In this document: piece by piece, positions 1-9,763 of the stretch
Layout: the number at the start of each line of letters is the position of its first letter
Position numbering within the stretch: the first letter of the stretch is position 1
Origin: Arthrobacter sp. Edens01
GTDB taxonomy: Bacteria > Actinomycetota > Actinomycetes > Actinomycetales > Micrococcaceae
NCBI RefSeq assembly: GCF_001307035.1
Contig: NZ_LKIU01000002.1
Location: forward strand, 727,088 to 791,087
Direction of reading: 5' to 3'
DNA: 64,000 nucleotides
Program-made: the position numbers and the translations under genes
The notes under the pieces: model-generated
Told to the model about the DNA's origin: nothing
Database searches by the model: none
The model's input: the letters and a program-made list of their open reading frames with translations, nothing else

Positions 1-2808
1 GCCCCAGTCGATGTTGCCCTCACGGGACATCTGCTCGCGCTTCTCCAGCAGGGACTTCAGCTTCGGATGGACCGTGAACCCTTCGGGAATGGTCACATGG
101 GCCTTGCCGATGCGGCCAAGGGTGTCCGCGGAGATCGCGGTGCTGGCCGGTGCCACGACGGTGGAACCTTCCTGCTGCGCCGCGGGGCGCTCCAGGTCGG
201 AGACAGCCTCGGAGTCCTTGGTGATGACCGGGATCGGAGAAGTCTGGGCGGCATGCGTTTCCGCGAAGACCCGCTCAAGGCGGCTCTGGTAATCGCGAAG
301 TGCCTGCTCGGCTTCTTCCTGGCTGATGTCACCGCGGCCAATCAGCGACTCGGTGTAGAGCTTGCGCACCGAGCGCTTGGCCTCGATCAGGGAGTACATC
401 ATCGGCTGCGTCATCGAGGGATCGTCGCCCTCGTTGTGGCCGCGGCGGCGGTAGCAGACCATGTCGATGACGACGTCCTTGTTGAACCGCTGGCGGTAGT
501 CGAAGGCCAGCTGGGCCATCCGCACAACCTGCTCGGGATCGTCGCCGTTTACATGGAAGATCGGTGCCTGGACCATCTTCGCGACGTCGGTGGCGTACAC
601 GGAGGAACGCGAGGACGTCGGAGCGGTGGTGAAGCCGACCTGGTTGTTCACGATCACGTGGATCGTGCCGCCCGTGCGGTAGCCGCGCAGCTGGGAGAGG
701 TTCAGCGTTTCCGCCACCACGCCCTGGCCTGCGAAGGCTGCGTCGCCGTGGATGAGGATCGGCAGGACGGGGAACTCATCCCCGCGGTCCAGCCGGTCCT
801 GCTTGGCCCGGACAATGCCCTCGAGCACGGAGTCGCCGGCCTCAAGGTGGGACGGGTTCGCGGCAAGGTAGACCTTGGTCTGGTTGCCGTTGTCCGAAGT
901 GAAGGTGCCCTCGGTGCCGAGGTGGTACTTCACGTCGCCGGAGCCCTGCACGGAGCGCGGGTCCTGGGTGCCTTCAAACTCGCGGAAGACCTGGGCATAG
1001 GTCTTCCCGGCGATGTTGGTGAGCACGTTGAGGCGGCCGCGGTGGGCCATGCCAATGCCGACCTCTTCCATGCCTTCGTCAGCGGCACCGGAAATGATGG
1101 CATCCAGCAGCGGAATCAGGGACTCGCCGCCTTCCAGCGAGAAGCGCTTCTGGCCGACGAACTTCGTCTGCAGGAACGTTTCGAATGCCTCTGCGGCGTT
1201 GAGCTTGCTCAGGATGCGCAGCTGCTCTTCGCGGGAGGGCTTGCTGTACGGAGCCTCGAGGCGGTCCTGGAACCAGGAACGTTCTTCCGGGTCCTGGATG
1301 TGCATGTACTCGATGCCTGCGGTACGGCAGTAGGCATCCCGCAGCACGCCGAGGATCTTGCGCAGCTTCAGCATCGGCTTGCCGCCGAATCCACCGGTGG
1401 GCCACTCGCGGTCCAGATCCCACAGGGTGAGGCCGTGGTTCAGGACGTCGAGGTCCGCGTGGCGGCGCTGGACGTACTCCAGCGGGTTGGTGTCCGCCAT
1501 CAGATGGCCGCGCACGCGGTAAGCGTGGATCAGCTGCTGGATCCGGGCAACCTTGTTGATCTGCTCATCCGGGTTGACCTGGATGTCAGGGCTCCAGCGG
1601 ACCGGCTCATACGGGATGCGCAGGGATTCGAAGATGTCATCGTAGAAGTTCTGCTCGCCCAGCAGGAGCTGGTGGATGATGCGCAGGAACTCGCCGCTGC
1701 CTGCACCCTGGATGACCCGGTGGTCATAGGTGGAGGTCAGCGTGATGATCTTGGAGATGGCGTTGCGTGCGAGGATCTTCTCATTCGCGCCCTGGAACTC
1801 AGCCGGGTATTCAAGGGCGCCGGCACCGATGATGCAGGCCTGGCCCTTGGACAGACGGGGTACGGAGTGAACCGTACCGATGCCGCCCGGGTTGGTCAGG
1901 GAGATCGTGGTGCCCTTGTAGTCATCCGCGGTGAGCTTGCCGGCGCGGGTGCGCTTGACCAGGTCTTCGTAGGCGTGCCAGAACTCCGAGAAGTTCAGCG
2001 TCTCAGCCTTCTTGATGTTCGGAACCACCAGCAGGCGGGTGCCGTCCGGCTTGGGCATGTCGATGGCCAGGCCGAAGTTGATGTGTGCGGGCTGGACTGC
2101 AACGGGCTTGCCGTCCACCTCGTCGTAGTACACGTTCTGGGACGGGAACTGGGCAGCGGCACGGATGATGGCGTAGCCGAGGAGGTGGGTGAAGGAAACC
2201 TTGCCGCCCCGGGCACGCTCCAGGTGGCTGTTGATGACAATCCGGTTGTCGATCAGGAGCTTGGCAGGAACAGCCCGCACGGTGGTGGCCGTGGGAACGC
2301 TCAGGCTGAGGTCCATGTTGGTGGCAATAGCCTTTGCCGGACCGCGCAGGACGGTTACGGTGTCCTCTTCAGTCTCGGTGTTGGGCTTGGTCTTGGGCAG
2401 CTGTGCCGGGATGGGCGCGGACTTGGTTTCCGGCTTGGCAGCGGCGGCGGCCGATTTGGGCTCATCCTTCGGAGAGGATGCTTCCTTGGCCACGGGGGGC
2501 TTTCCTGACTGCTGGGTTGCTGCCGGGGACTCCGCGGAAGCCTTGGGTGCCTGTGCCTCGGTGTTCACGACGGGCAGCTGGCGGGTTGCCGGATTGGCGC
2601 CGAGTTCGCTCGGCGGAGTTGAGCCGTTCCCGGAGGCTGAGTTGCCGGACGCCTGCTTGGCGTCCTCCGCCTTGAACGAGTCGAAAATGCTCCACCACTT
2701 CTTGTCAACAGAATTCTTGTCCTTGAGGTACTGCTCGTACAATTCGTCGACAAGCCATTCGTTCCCGCCGAATTCCTCCGGCAGGCGGTGGTTGGGTTGG
2801 TCTGGCAC
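1..2808 (-). CDS. kgd: 2-oxoglutarate decarboxylase/dehydrogenase E1, partial
   Basis: This is the actinobacterial multifunctional 2-oxoglutarate decarboxylase / dehydrogenase E1 of the TCA cycle, which feeds succinyl units to the dehydrogenase complex. The first 936 codons are present and the gene runs off the left edge; the family is about 1,230-1,270 residues, so roughly 300 C-terminal residues are missing. Domains in order: a short SucA-like N-terminal segment ([18 protein letters not shown]), an Ala/Pro/Lys-rich linker to about residue 110, an E2-like acyltransferase domain with the catalytic HRVIQGA motif near residue 360, then the thiamine-diphosphate E1 domain ([28 protein letters not shown]). 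The start is a GTG at 2808 preceded by GGAAGAGG. The frame stays open upstream, but homology to the family begins exactly at this GTG. Confidence 0.95.
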   Translation of the reverse strand, partial: MPDQPNHRLPEEFGGNEWLVDELYEQYLKDKNSVDKKWWSIFDSFKAEDAKQASGNSASGNGSTPPSELGANPATRQLPVVNTEAQAPKASAESPAATQQSGKPPVAKEASSPKDEPKSAAAAAKPETKSAPIPAQLPKTKPNTETEEDTVTVLRGPAKAIATNMDLSLSVPTATTVRAVPAKLLIDNRIVINSHLERARGGKVSFTHLLGYAIIRAAAQFPSQNVYYDEVDGKPVAVQPAHINFGLAIDMPKPDGTRLLVVPNIKKAETLNFSEFWHAYEDLVKRTRAGKLTADDYKGTTISLTNPGGIGTVHSVPRLSKGQACIIGAGALEYPAEFQGANEKILARNAISKIITLTSTYDHRVIQGAGSGEFLRIIHQLLLGEQNFYDDIFESLRIPYEPVRWSPDIQVNPDEQINKVARIQQLIHAYRVRGHLMADTNPLEYVQRRHADLDVLNHGLTLWDLDREWPTGGFGGKPMLKLRKILGVLRDAYCRTAGIEYMHIQDPEERSWFQDRLEAPYSKPSREEQLRILSKLNAAEAFETFLQTKFVGQKRFSLEGGESLIPLLDAIISGAADEGMEEVGIGMAHRGRLNVLTNIAGKTYAQVFREFEGTQDPRSVQGSGDVKYHLGTEGTFTSDNGNQTKVYLAANPSHLEAGDSVLEGIVRAKQDRLDRGDEFPVLPILIHGDAAFAGQGVVAETLNLSQLRGYRTGGTIHVIVNNQVGFTTAPTSSRSSVYATDVAKMVQAPIFHVNGDDPEQVVRMAQLAFDYRQRFNKDVVIDMVCYRRRGHNEGDDPSMTQPMMYSLIEAKRSVRKLYTESLIGRGDISQEEAEQALRDYQSRLERVFAETHAAQTSPIPVITKDSEAVSDLERPAAQQEGSTVVAPASTAISADTLGRIGKAHVTIPEGFTVHPKLKSLLEKREQMSREGNIDWG

Positions 2809-3301
2809 TAGATATACGCCTCTTCCATGAGTTGCCGTTTGCCCTGATGGCACCATGATCTGAGCGCTTCCGCCTCAAGACTTGCTGGTGCGGCCCGGTG
2901 CGCAGTGACCGAGACTTGGTTGCAAGTCTAGTTACAGATGGACGGAAGTGGCCAATCTCCACGCTGTGCGCTTGTGGCATTGGACACACTTTGGATTCGC
3001 GGACACGTGGGACAATACGCCCGTGCGGCGGCTCATTTTCTATCTGGCGCAGGCTGGTCAAACCTGTAAACTTGAAATTCTATGGACAGCAACTCTAGGC
3101 GCCGGCCTGCATCCTGTGCGGTAAAACCTGCACGGACGCACAGAGCCGGCAACGCCCGCACAAGATCCCCGCATTCTCCGGCAGCGTCATCGGAGCCTTC
3201 CAGTCCGGCTTCTGCCGACCACCCTCCTTCGGGCGCTAATCCGCCAACCGGCTCCCCGGGAACCGTAAACCCCAGCATGTGTGCGGGGGTGCTTTCCTGA
3301 C
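2809..3301. other. intergenic region with candidate kgd promoter and inverted repeat
   Basis: No credible gene lies in these 490 bases; short ORFs on both strands have Pro/Ser/Arg-rich shadow composition. Reading towards kgd (minus strand) there is TTGGCC (2955-2950), a 19-nt spacer and TAGACT (2930-2925), a plausible sigma-70-type promoter. A perfect 7-bp inverted repeat, AGACTTG-GTTG-CAAGTCT (2912-2929), overlaps that -10. I see no convincing promoter for the plus-strand gene at 3302. Confidence 0.4.
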
Positions 3302-4756
3302 ATGGAGTGGCTATTCCTGCTCGCCGGACTGCTGCTTATCTGCGGTACCGGTTTTTTCGTAGCCGTTGAGTTTTCACTGGTTGCCCTCGACCAGCCCACC
3401 GTGCGCCGCGCGGTGGAAGAGGGGGACACCCGCGCGGAACCGCTGCTTCGCTGCCTGACCACGCTCTCAACCCAGCTCTCCAGCTGTCAGCTGGGGATTA
3501 CCCTCACCACCCTGCTGACCGGCTACGTGATGGAGCCGTCGGTCGGGAGGCTGCTGCAGGGCCCGCTGGCATCGCTTGGCCTGCCTCCGGCAGCTTCGCT
3601 GTCCGTTTCCGTTGTCGCGGCGATGGTCCTGGCTACTCTGCTCTCGATGCTGCTGGGCGAACTGATCCCCAAGAACATGTCGATTGCGCTGCCCTTTACA
3701 GTAGGGCGGGCGCTGGCACGGCCGCAGCTGGCCTTCACCTTTGTGTTCAAGCCGGCCATCCTGCTCCTGAACGGCTTCTCCAACAAGGTGCTGAACCTTT
3801 TCGGCCTCGAAGCCAAGGAAGAAGTCTCCGGCGCACGAACCCCGGCAGAGCTGTCCTCGATGGTGCGCCGCTCGGCTGAGATGGGCACCCTGGACGCGGG
3901 GACGGCGAACTTCCTGGCCCGGACGCTCTCCTTTTCCGAGCGTACGGCGGCGGACGTGATGACGCCCCGTATCCGCCTCGAGACAATCGACGCAGACCAG
4001 CCGGTCTCCGACGTTATTGAGGCGGCCCGCCGTACCGGCTACTCGCGCTTTCCCATCCTGGGCGACTCTCCGGATGACATCCGCGGTGTTGTGCACGTCA
4101 AGAAGGCAGTGGCCGTGCCGCGCCGGAAACGTTCCGAACTGCCAGCTGCCGCCATCATGAGCGAGATCCTCCGTGTGCCGGAGACGGTGCACCTGGACTC
4201 CCTGCTCTCGGAACTGCGCAGCGCGAACCTGCAGCTCGCCGTCGTCCTTGATGAATACGGGGGAACGGCGGGGGTTGCCACGCTTGAGGACCTGGTGGAA
4301 GAGATCGTCGGCGAGGTTTCCGACGAACACGACAAGCTCAAGCCCGGCGTGCTGCAGAGTGCATCCGGCTACTGGTACTTCCCGGGCATTATGCGGCCCG
4401 ATGAAGTCTCCGTCCTGATCCCGTCGCTGCATGTGCCGGACGAATCCGGCTACGAGACGGTCGGCGGTTACATCATGGCCGAACTCGGCCGCATCGCCGA
4501 GGTAGGGGACACCGTTCCCGTGCCGGACGGACTGCTTGAAGTAGAACGAATGGACGGACGGCGCATTGACCGGATCTGCTTCGTTCCCAGTGAACCTTCC
4601 AATGCAGGCAGCGTGCCGGAGACAGCAGCGCCGGAGACAGCAGCGCCGCAGGCCGGCGTCCGGACAGGCCGGCAGTCTTCGCAGGCTGCGGTCCACGGAG
4701 CGCGTGCCGTTAATAGAGCCGGTGCTTCCCCGGCACCCAAGGAGGGGGCACGATGA
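3302..4756 (+). CDS. DUF21/CBS-domain membrane protein, CorC/HlyC family
   Basis: A 484-residue CNNM/CorC-type membrane protein, a family linked to divalent cation (Mg/Co) efflux or homeostasis and historically labelled hemolysin. It has an N-terminal DUF21 domain with about three to four hydrophobic segments (residues 1-140; CQLGITLTTLLTGYVMEP and the LGELIPKN signature). Two CBS motifs follow (VMTPRIRLETI and the region around LAVVLDEYGGTAGVATLEDL), then a C-terminal CorC_HlyC domain (GYETVGGYIMAELGRI). The ORF can extend to a GTG at 3281, but the ATG at 3302 gives the usual family N-terminus MEWLFLLAG. Near the C-terminus a 15-nt unit is tandemly repeated, encoding PETAAPETAAP in a low-complexity tail. 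It overlaps the next gene by 4 bp (ATGA), so the two are co-transcribed. Confidence 0.9.
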   Translation: MEWLFLLAGLLLICGTGFFVAVEFSLVALDQPTVRRAVEEGDTRAEPLLRCLTTLSTQLSSCQLGITLTTLLTGYVMEPSVGRLLQGPLASLGLPPAASLSVSVVAAMVLATLLSMLLGELIPKNMSIALPFTVGRALARPQLAFTFVFKPAILLLNGFSNKVLNLFGLEAKEEVSGARTPAELSSMVRRSAEMGTLDAGTANFLARTLSFSERTAADVMTPRIRLETIDADQPVSDVIEAARRTGYSRFPILGDSPDDIRGVVHVKKAVAVPRRKRSELPAAAIMSEILRVPETVHLDSLLSELRSANLQLAVVLDEYGGTAGVATLEDLVEEIVGEVSDEHDKLKPGVLQSASGYWYFPGIMRPDEVSVLIPSLHVPDESGYETVGGYIMAELGRIAEVGDTVPVPDGLLEVERMDGRRIDRICFVPSEPSNAGSVPETAAPETAAPQAGVRTGRQSSQAAVHGARAVNRAGASPAPKEGAR

Positions 4757-5823
4757 GTGACCTTGCCGGAATTTTTTGGCTGGTAGTCCTGCTCCTGGGC
4801 AACGCCTTCTTCGTCGGCGCGGAGTTCGCGGTGATGTCCGCCCGCCGCAGCCAGATCGAGCCACTGGCCGATGCCGGTTCCAAACGGGCAAAGACCACGC
4901 TCTGGGCCATGGAACACGTCTCGCTTATGCTCGCCTGCGCCCAGCTGGGCATCACGGTGTGCTCGCTGCTGATCCTGTACGTAGCTGAACCTGCAATCCA
5001 TCACCTCCTCGCCGCGCCGCTCGAAGCGGTGGGTGTCCCGGCGGAGGTGGCCAACCTCGCGGGCTTCCTTGCCGCGCTGCTGTTCGTGACCTTCCTGCAC
5101 GTGACCATTGGCGAGATGGTGCCCAAGAACATTTCCGTGTCCGTGGCGGACCGGGCTGCGCTGGCCCTGGCCCCGCCGCTGGTGATGGTCTCCCGGGTGG
5201 TCCGTCCGATCACCGCAAGCCTGAACTGGGTTGCCAACCACTCCCTGCGGCTTGTTGGCGTCACTCCCAAGGACGAGGTCACCTCGTCCTTCACCCTCCA
5301 GGAAGTGCAGTCGATCGTCCAGGAATCCACCCGGCACGGTTTGGTGGCGGATGATTCCGGTGTCATTTCCGGTGCTCTGGAGTTCTCCGGGCAGACCGCA
5401 GGGGAAGTCATGGTCCCGCTTGATGAGCTGGTTACGCTGCGCACCGACTGCACGCCGGCCGAGTTCGAAAAAGCGGTGGGCCGCACCGGGTTCTCACGTT
5501 TTGTGCTGATGGACGAGGCCGGGAACTTTACCGGCTACATGCATCTGAAGGACGTTATGGCCATCCCGGAAGAGGCCTATGAACGGCCGATCACCGAGAA
5601 CAAGGTCCGCACCCTAGCCAACCTGCGCCTCGCCGACGGGATTGAAGATGCCCTGGCGGTCATGCAGCGGACCGGTTCCCATGTGGCCCGTGTCCTCGGC
5701 GAGGACTCACAGACCCGGGGCGTGCTGTTCCTTGAAGACATCATTGAACAGCTGGTGGGCGAAATCCGTGATGCCACCCAGGCCCAGGGGCTTCGCCGGT
5801 CAGGAGAGAGTTTCACCGGCTGA
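4753..5823 (+). CDS. DUF21/CBS membrane protein lacking CorC_HlyC domain
   Basis: A 356-residue paralogue-like partner of the preceding gene. The DUF21 domain (CAQLGITVCSLLILYVAEP, IGEMVPKNISVSVADRAAL) is followed by a CBS pair (EVMVPLDELVTL, GVLFLEDIIEQLVGEIRD). It ends directly after the second CBS motif and has no C-terminal CorC_HlyC domain. The start codon is the ATG in the ATGA overlap with the upstream stop, so translation is probably coupled. Adjacent long/short DUF21-CBS pairs are common in actinobacteria and may form a heteromer. Transport substrate is unknown. Confidence 0.88.
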   Translation: MSDLAGIFWLVVLLLGNAFFVGAEFAVMSARRSQIEPLADAGSKRAKTTLWAMEHVSLMLACAQLGITVCSLLILYVAEPAIHHLLAAPLEAVGVPAEVANLAGFLAALLFVTFLHVTIGEMVPKNISVSVADRAALALAPPLVMVSRVVRPITASLNWVANHSLRLVGVTPKDEVTSSFTLQEVQSIVQESTRHGLVADDSGVISGALEFSGQTAGEVMVPLDELVTLRTDCTPAEFEKAVGRTGFSRFVLMDEAGNFTGYMHLKDVMAIPEEAYERPITENKVRTLANLRLADGIEDALAVMQRTGSHVARVLGEDSQTRGVLFLEDIIEQLVGEIRDATQAQGLRRSGESFTG

Positions 5824-5843
5824 AATCCATCCGCCGCTTAGAT

Positions 5844-5870
5844 GCGAATGATTCGCGTTTAGGTTATGCT
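5844..5870 (+). promoter_or_regulatory. Zur-like box and -10 of zinc uptake operon
   Basis: GCGAATGATTCGC (5844-5856) is a perfect 5-bp-arm palindrome around a central TGA and resembles the core of Fur/Zur boxes. It lies just upstream of a TATGCT -10-like hexamer (5865-5870) and about 70 bp before the zinc-binding lipoprotein start. A Fur-family repressor gene closes the same cluster. Inference: zinc-bound Zur represses transcription here. Confidence 0.6.
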
Positions 5871-5928
5871 GGTCAAGCCCCGGTGCCGCCGGAGGCTGCA
5901 CCAATACTTGAATGGGGATACTGACACT

Positions 5929-6894
5929 ATGCGCCGACTGCCCTTCCGCGTGGCTGGAATTCTGACTGCCGCAGCCCTGGCACTCTCTGCCTGCTCGGCA
6001 TCAGAAGACGGCGGAGACAGCGGCGACGGGACCATCCGCGTGGTGGCGTCCACCAACGTCTACGGGAACATCCTGGAGACCGTGGGCGGAGAGTACGTCA
6101 GCGTTGAATCGATCATCAACCGCCCGTCACAGGATCCGCATTCCTATGAGGCGACGGCACGGGACAAGCTCGCGGTCTCCGAAGCTTCCGTGGTGGTCCT
6201 CAACGGCGGCGGCTATGACGCCTTCATGGAGACCCTGGTCAAGGAGGAGTCCGTCGCCTCCGAAAACGTGCTTAATGCCGTCCAGATCTCGGGTCTTGAG
6301 GAAGAAAGCCACGCGGACGAGGACCACGCTGAAGAGGAAACCGGAGGGGACCACGCCGGGCACTCCCACGGCGCGTTCAACGAACATGTCTGGTACGACC
6401 CGGAAGCGATGGGCCTGCTGGCAGAAGCGGCAGCCGAGCGGCTCGCCGAGCTTGATCCGGAAAACGAACAGGTCTTCCGTGACAACGCCGCGGACTTCAG
6501 TGCCGGAATCCAGGAGCTGGAGCAGCGGCTGGAGGGCCTGCGTGACCAGGCCTCCGGCCGCGACGTGGCGATGACCGAACCGGTGCCCGCATACCTCCTG
6601 GAAGACGCCGGCCTGCACAACGTCACTCCGGACGACTTCACGGAATCCGTTGAAGAGGGACAGGACGTTCCGCCGGCCGTACTGAAGACGATGCAGGACC
6701 TGATGGCCTCCGGCAGCATCGCCTTCCTGGCCTACAACGAACAGACTTCCACTGCCCAGACGGAAGCCGTCCGCAGGACTGCCGAGGACGCCGGAGTCCC
6801 CGTGGTCGACTTCTCCGAAACCCTGCCGGAAAACGAAGACTACCTGGCCTGGATGAACCGCAACGTGACGGCAGTCCAGGACGTCCTGAAGTGA
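5929..6894 (+). CDS. znuA: zinc ABC transporter substrate-binding lipoprotein
   Basis: A 321-residue ZnuA-type (cluster A-I) metal-binding protein that captures Zn(II), or possibly Mn(II), outside the membrane and delivers it to the permease. It has a lipoprotein signal peptide with lipobox LSAC (Cys22), candidate metal ligands His71 (DPHSYE) and His153 (NEHVWYD), and a His/Asp/Glu-rich loop at about residues 128-147, typical of zinc-specific members. The C-terminal lobe contains AYNEQTST. The ORF extends upstream to 5866, but the ATG at 5929 begins the signal peptide. It overlaps the ATPase gene by 4 bp (GTGA). Confidence 0.93.
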   Translation: MRRLPFRVAGILTAAALALSACSASEDGGDSGDGTIRVVASTNVYGNILETVGGEYVSVESIINRPSQDPHSYEATARDKLAVSEASVVVLNGGGYDAFMETLVKEESVASENVLNAVQISGLEEESHADEDHAEEETGGDHAGHSHGAFNEHVWYDPEAMGLLAEAAAERLAELDPENEQVFRDNAADFSAGIQELEQRLEGLRDQASGRDVAMTEPVPAYLLEDAGLHNVTPDDFTESVEEGQDVPPAVLKTMQDLMASGSIAFLAYNEQTSTAQTEAVRRTAEDAGVPVVDFSETLPENEDYLAWMNRNVTAVQDVLK

Positions 6895-7706
6895 GCCGCG
6901 CCGTCGTGCAGCTGCGGGGGGCCTCTATGGCCTTCGGCAGCCGTACGCTTTGGCAGGGACTTGACCTGGACATCAACGCAGGAGAGTTCCTGGCAGTGCT
7001 CGGCCCCAACGGCACAGGCAAGACCACCCTGCTGAAGGTGCTGCTCGGCCTGCAGCCGCTCAGTTCCGGCACGGTGCGGATCAACGGACACAAGGCCGAA
7101 CGCGGCAGCAAGGACATTGGCTACATTCCGCAGCAGAAGACCTTTGCTGCCGGCACGCCGCTGCGGGCCCGGGACCTGGTGGGCATGGGGGTCGACGGCG
7201 ACAAATGGGGGATCCGCCTGCGGCGCGCCCCTGTGCGTGCCCGGGTGGATGAACTCCTGGCCCAGGTCGGTGCCGAAAGCTACGCTGATGCGCCGGTTGG
7301 GAAGCTCTCCGGCGGCGAGCTTCAGCGGCTGCGTGCTGCCCAGGCCCTGGCCACCGATCCCGACCTCCTGCTTTGCGACGAGCCCCTGCTTTCCCTTGAC
7401 CTGCACCACCAGCAGGCCATTAGCGCCCTGATTGACGCCCGTGCGCACGTCCATGATTCCGCCGTCGTGTTTGTCACCCACGAAATCAATCCGATAATCG
7501 ACTACGTTGACCGGGTGCTGTACCTGGCCGGCGGGCAGTTCCGGACGGGCACGCCGTCGGAAGTCCTGCGCTCCGATGTCCTCTCCGATATGTACGGCTC
7601 ACACGTTGAAGTGCTGCGCAGCCACGGCAGGATAGTGGTTCTGGGCGTACCGGATGCAACAACGCACCACCACGGCGAAGGCGAGGCCGACCTTGGAACT
7701 TTCTGA
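6891..7706 (+). CDS. znuC: zinc ABC transporter ATP-binding protein
   Basis: A 271-residue ABC ATPase that powers the zinc importer. It has Walker A GPNGTGKTT, a Q-loop in YIPQQKTF, ABC signature LSGGELQRL, Walker B DLLLCDEP and switch histidine in VFVTHEIN. The C-terminal stretch THHHGEGEAD is His-rich, as often seen in zinc transport ATPases. The GTG start lies inside the stop of the lipoprotein gene (GTGA overlap), indicating translational coupling. Confidence 0.93.
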   Translation: MSRAVVQLRGASMAFGSRTLWQGLDLDINAGEFLAVLGPNGTGKTTLLKVLLGLQPLSSGTVRINGHKAERGSKDIGYIPQQKTFAAGTPLRARDLVGMGVDGDKWGIRLRRAPVRARVDELLAQVGAESYADAPVGKLSGGELQRLRAAQALATDPDLLLCDEPLLSLDLHHQQAISALIDARAHVHDSAVVFVTHEINPIIDYVDRVLYLAGGQFRTGTPSEVLRSDVLSDMYGSHVEVLRSHGRIVVLGVPDATTHHHGEGEADLGTF

Positions 7707-8559
7707 TTTTCTGTCCTCGGTCTTCGACTTCAGCGACTACAGCCAGCTGCTGCCCCTGGTCACGAATTCACTGTGGGCTGCCGCCATCCTTGGCCTGGTT
7801 GGCGGGCTGATCGGCGTGTTCGTGATGATGCGGGACCTGGCATTCGCCGTCCACGGCATCGCCGAGCTCTCCTTCGCCGGCGCCGCGCTGGCCCTGCTCC
7901 TGGGCGTCAACGTGGTGCTGGGATCACTGGTCGGCTCCGTCGCCGCCGCCCTGATCCTGGCACTGCTGGGTCTGAAGGCACGGGACCGGAATTCAATCAC
8001 CGGTGTCCTGATGCCCTTCGGCCTTGGCCTGGGCATCCTGTTCCTGGCGCTGTACGAAGGCCGATCGGCCAACAAGTTCGGACTGCTGACAGGGCAGATC
8101 GTTGCCGTTGACAGCGTTCAGCTGAACCTGCTGGCGGTCTGCGCCGCGGTGGTGGTTGTGGGCCTGGTCGCCGTGTGGCGGCCGCTGACCTTTGCCAGCG
8201 CGGATCCGGAGCTTGCCCAGGCCCGCGGCGTCCCCGTGGGCGGCCTGTCAATTGTCTTTATGTTCCTGCTTGGGCTCTCAGTTGCACTGTCCATCCAGGT
8301 GGTGGGTGCGCTGCTGGTGCTCTCCCTGCTGATCACGCCCGCGGCAGCGGCACTGCTGGTGACCTCATCGCCGAGGCTCGTGGTTGGGCTAAGCGTGCTC
8401 TTTGCGCTGGCCTCCGCTGTGGGAGGCATCCTTCTGGCACTGGGCGGCCGTATTCCGATCAGCCCGTACGTCACCACGATTTCCTTCGCGATCTACGTCA
8501 TTTGCCGGATCATCATGGCAATCCGCGGACGTACCCGCCGCCTGGCCACCGCAGCCTAG
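7693..8559 (+). CDS. znuB: zinc ABC transporter permease
   Basis: A multi-spanning permease of the ZnuB/MntB (ABC-3) family, about 288 residues, with seven to eight hydrophobic helices and family segments such as MMRDLAFAVHGIAELSFAGAA and GQIVAVDS. It is the third gene of the zinc operon. The start is uncertain: an ATG at 7654 would add 13 polar residues encoded within the ATPase gene. The TTG at 7693 is preceded by AAGGCGAGG and gives the N-terminus expected for the family, so I prefer it. Confidence 0.9.
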   Translation: MELSDFLSSVFDFSDYSQLLPLVTNSLWAAAILGLVGGLIGVFVMMRDLAFAVHGIAELSFAGAALALLLGVNVVLGSLVGSVAAALILALLGLKARDRNSITGVLMPFGLGLGILFLALYEGRSANKFGLLTGQIVAVDSVQLNLLAVCAAVVVVGLVAVWRPLTFASADPELAQARGVPVGGLSIVFMFLLGLSVALSIQVVGALLVLSLLITPAAAALLVTSSPRLVVGLSVLFALASAVGGILLALGGRIPISPYVTTISFAIYVICRIIMAIRGRTRRLATAA

Positions 8560-8578
8560 GCTGCGCACCCGGCCGGAA

Positions 8579-8998
8579 TCAGCGGGAGCAGTCAGGGCAC
8601 AGCCCAAAGACCTCAACTGTGTGCGCGACTTCCGTAAACCCATGTTCACGGCCCAGGCGCGCCGCCCAGCTCTCGACGGCCGGCGCTTCGATTTCCACGG
8701 CCTTGCCGCAGTTCCGGCAGACAAGGTGGTGGTGGTGATGCTCGGCCTGACAGCGCCGGTACAGCACCTCACCGTCGATCCCGCGGAGTACATCAACCTG
8801 CTCCTCATCGGCCATGGACTGCAGAATCCGGTAGGTGGTGGCCAGGGAGACTTTCTCACCGCGGTCCTGAAGCAGGCGGTGCAGTTCCTGGGTACTCACA
8901 AAGTCATCCAGCGAATCCAGGGTGCGGCCCACGGCCAGCCGCTGCCGGGTCACCCGGGGCTCGGCAGGCCGCCGCGGGGACGATGGCTGCGCAGACAT
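8579..8998 (-). CDS. zur: Fur-family zinc uptake regulator (Zur)
   Basis: A 139-residue Fur-family repressor. The N-terminal winged helix (RVTRQRLAVGRTLDSL, SLATTYRILQSM) is followed by a metal-binding dimerisation domain with HHHHHLVCRNCG and a C-terminal CPDC pair, which together give the structural zinc Cys4 site. It converges with the zinc operon, with about 19 bp between stop codons, so it probably controls the Zur-like box at 5844. The ATG at 8998 follows a strong AGGAGG. Zur is favoured over Fur by context only. Confidence 0.9.
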   Translation of the reverse strand: MSAQPSSPRRPAEPRVTRQRLAVGRTLDSLDDFVSTQELHRLLQDRGEKVSLATTYRILQSMADEEQVDVLRGIDGEVLYRRCQAEHHHHHLVCRNCGKAVEIEAPAVESWAARLGREHGFTEVAHTVEVFGLCPDCSR

Positions 8999-9103
8999 TC
9001 AAGCCTCCTGGGCTGACGGGGATCGGACCTCAACCCAGATTATCAGCGTTGGCACGCCGTGGCCTGCCCCGGCCCGGTCCGGGGCCCGGAGTATCGTGAC
9101 CGT

Positions 9104-9763
9104 ATGAAAATGACCAAGTACACCCATTCCTGTGTCAGGTTCGAAAAAGAGGGCTCAGTGCTGGTGCTGGATCCCGGCAACTTTTCGGAGGTCGAAGAGG
9201 CCCTCAGGAACGCCGACGCCATCCTGCTTACCCACGAGCACGCAGACCATATTGACCGTGAGCAGGTGCTGCCCATCCTCGCTGACCGCGCCGGCCTGCA
9301 GCTTTACGCCCCCGCGGCCCTGGCGGCCTCGCTGCGGGAGGAAACGGGCGACGACGCCCGGACCCGCATCCACGACGTCGAGCCCAACACTGTCCAGGAC
9401 GTCGCCGGGTTTTCAGTGCGCTCCTTTGGCGGCCAGCATGCCCTGATCCACCCGCTGATTCCCATGGTGGAGAACCTCGCGTACCTGATCGAGGACCGCA
9501 TTTACCACCCGGGAGATTCCTTCGTTGTGCCGAATGGGCTGAAGGCCGAGGTCCTGCTCGTCCCGATCCATGCACCCTGGTCCAAGGTCGGAGAAGTGAT
9601 CGACTTTGTCATCGCGGTTGGAGCACGGACCGCCCATCCCATCCATGACGCACTGCTGAACGGGAAGGGCCGCGGGATCGTCGAGAAACACCTTGAACGC
9701 TTCGGCGCGATGTACGGCACCAGCTACCAGCAGCTGGCGCCGGGAGACGTGGTGGAGCTGTGA
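9104..9763 (+). CDS. metallo-beta-lactamase-fold hydrolase
   Basis: A 219-residue metallo-beta-lactamase-fold protein of the UPF0173/UlaG-like type. It carries the metal-binding THEHADHID motif and a later HPGDSF motif. Substrate is unknown. The ORF can start at 9059, but a TATCGT hexamer (9092-9097) ends 6 nt before the ATG at 9104 and there is no Shine-Dalgarno, so I read this as a probably leaderless start at 9104. Its stop overlaps the GTG of the next gene (GTGA), so the two are coupled. Confidence 0.88.
   Translation: MKMTKYTHSCVRFEKEGSVLVLDPGNFSEVEEALRNADAILLTHEHADHIDREQVLPILADRAGLQLYAPAALAASLREETGDDARTRIHDVEPNTVQDVAGFSVRSFGGQHALIHPLIPMVENLAYLIEDRIYHPGDSFVVPNGLKAEVLLVPIHAPWSKVGEVIDFVIAVGARTAHPIHDALLNGKGRGIVEKHLERFGAMYGTSYQQLAPGDVVEL

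Noticed and set aside
67-2508. 813-codon plus-strand ORF opposite kgd
   Set aside because: It is the antisense shadow of kgd: Val/Gly/Leu/Asp-rich composition, no family motif, and the opposite strand encodes a clear Kgd.
3082-3300. 72-codon ORF upstream of the DUF21/CBS gene
   Set aside because: Pro/Ser/Ala/Arg-rich shadow-like composition and no ribosome binding site.
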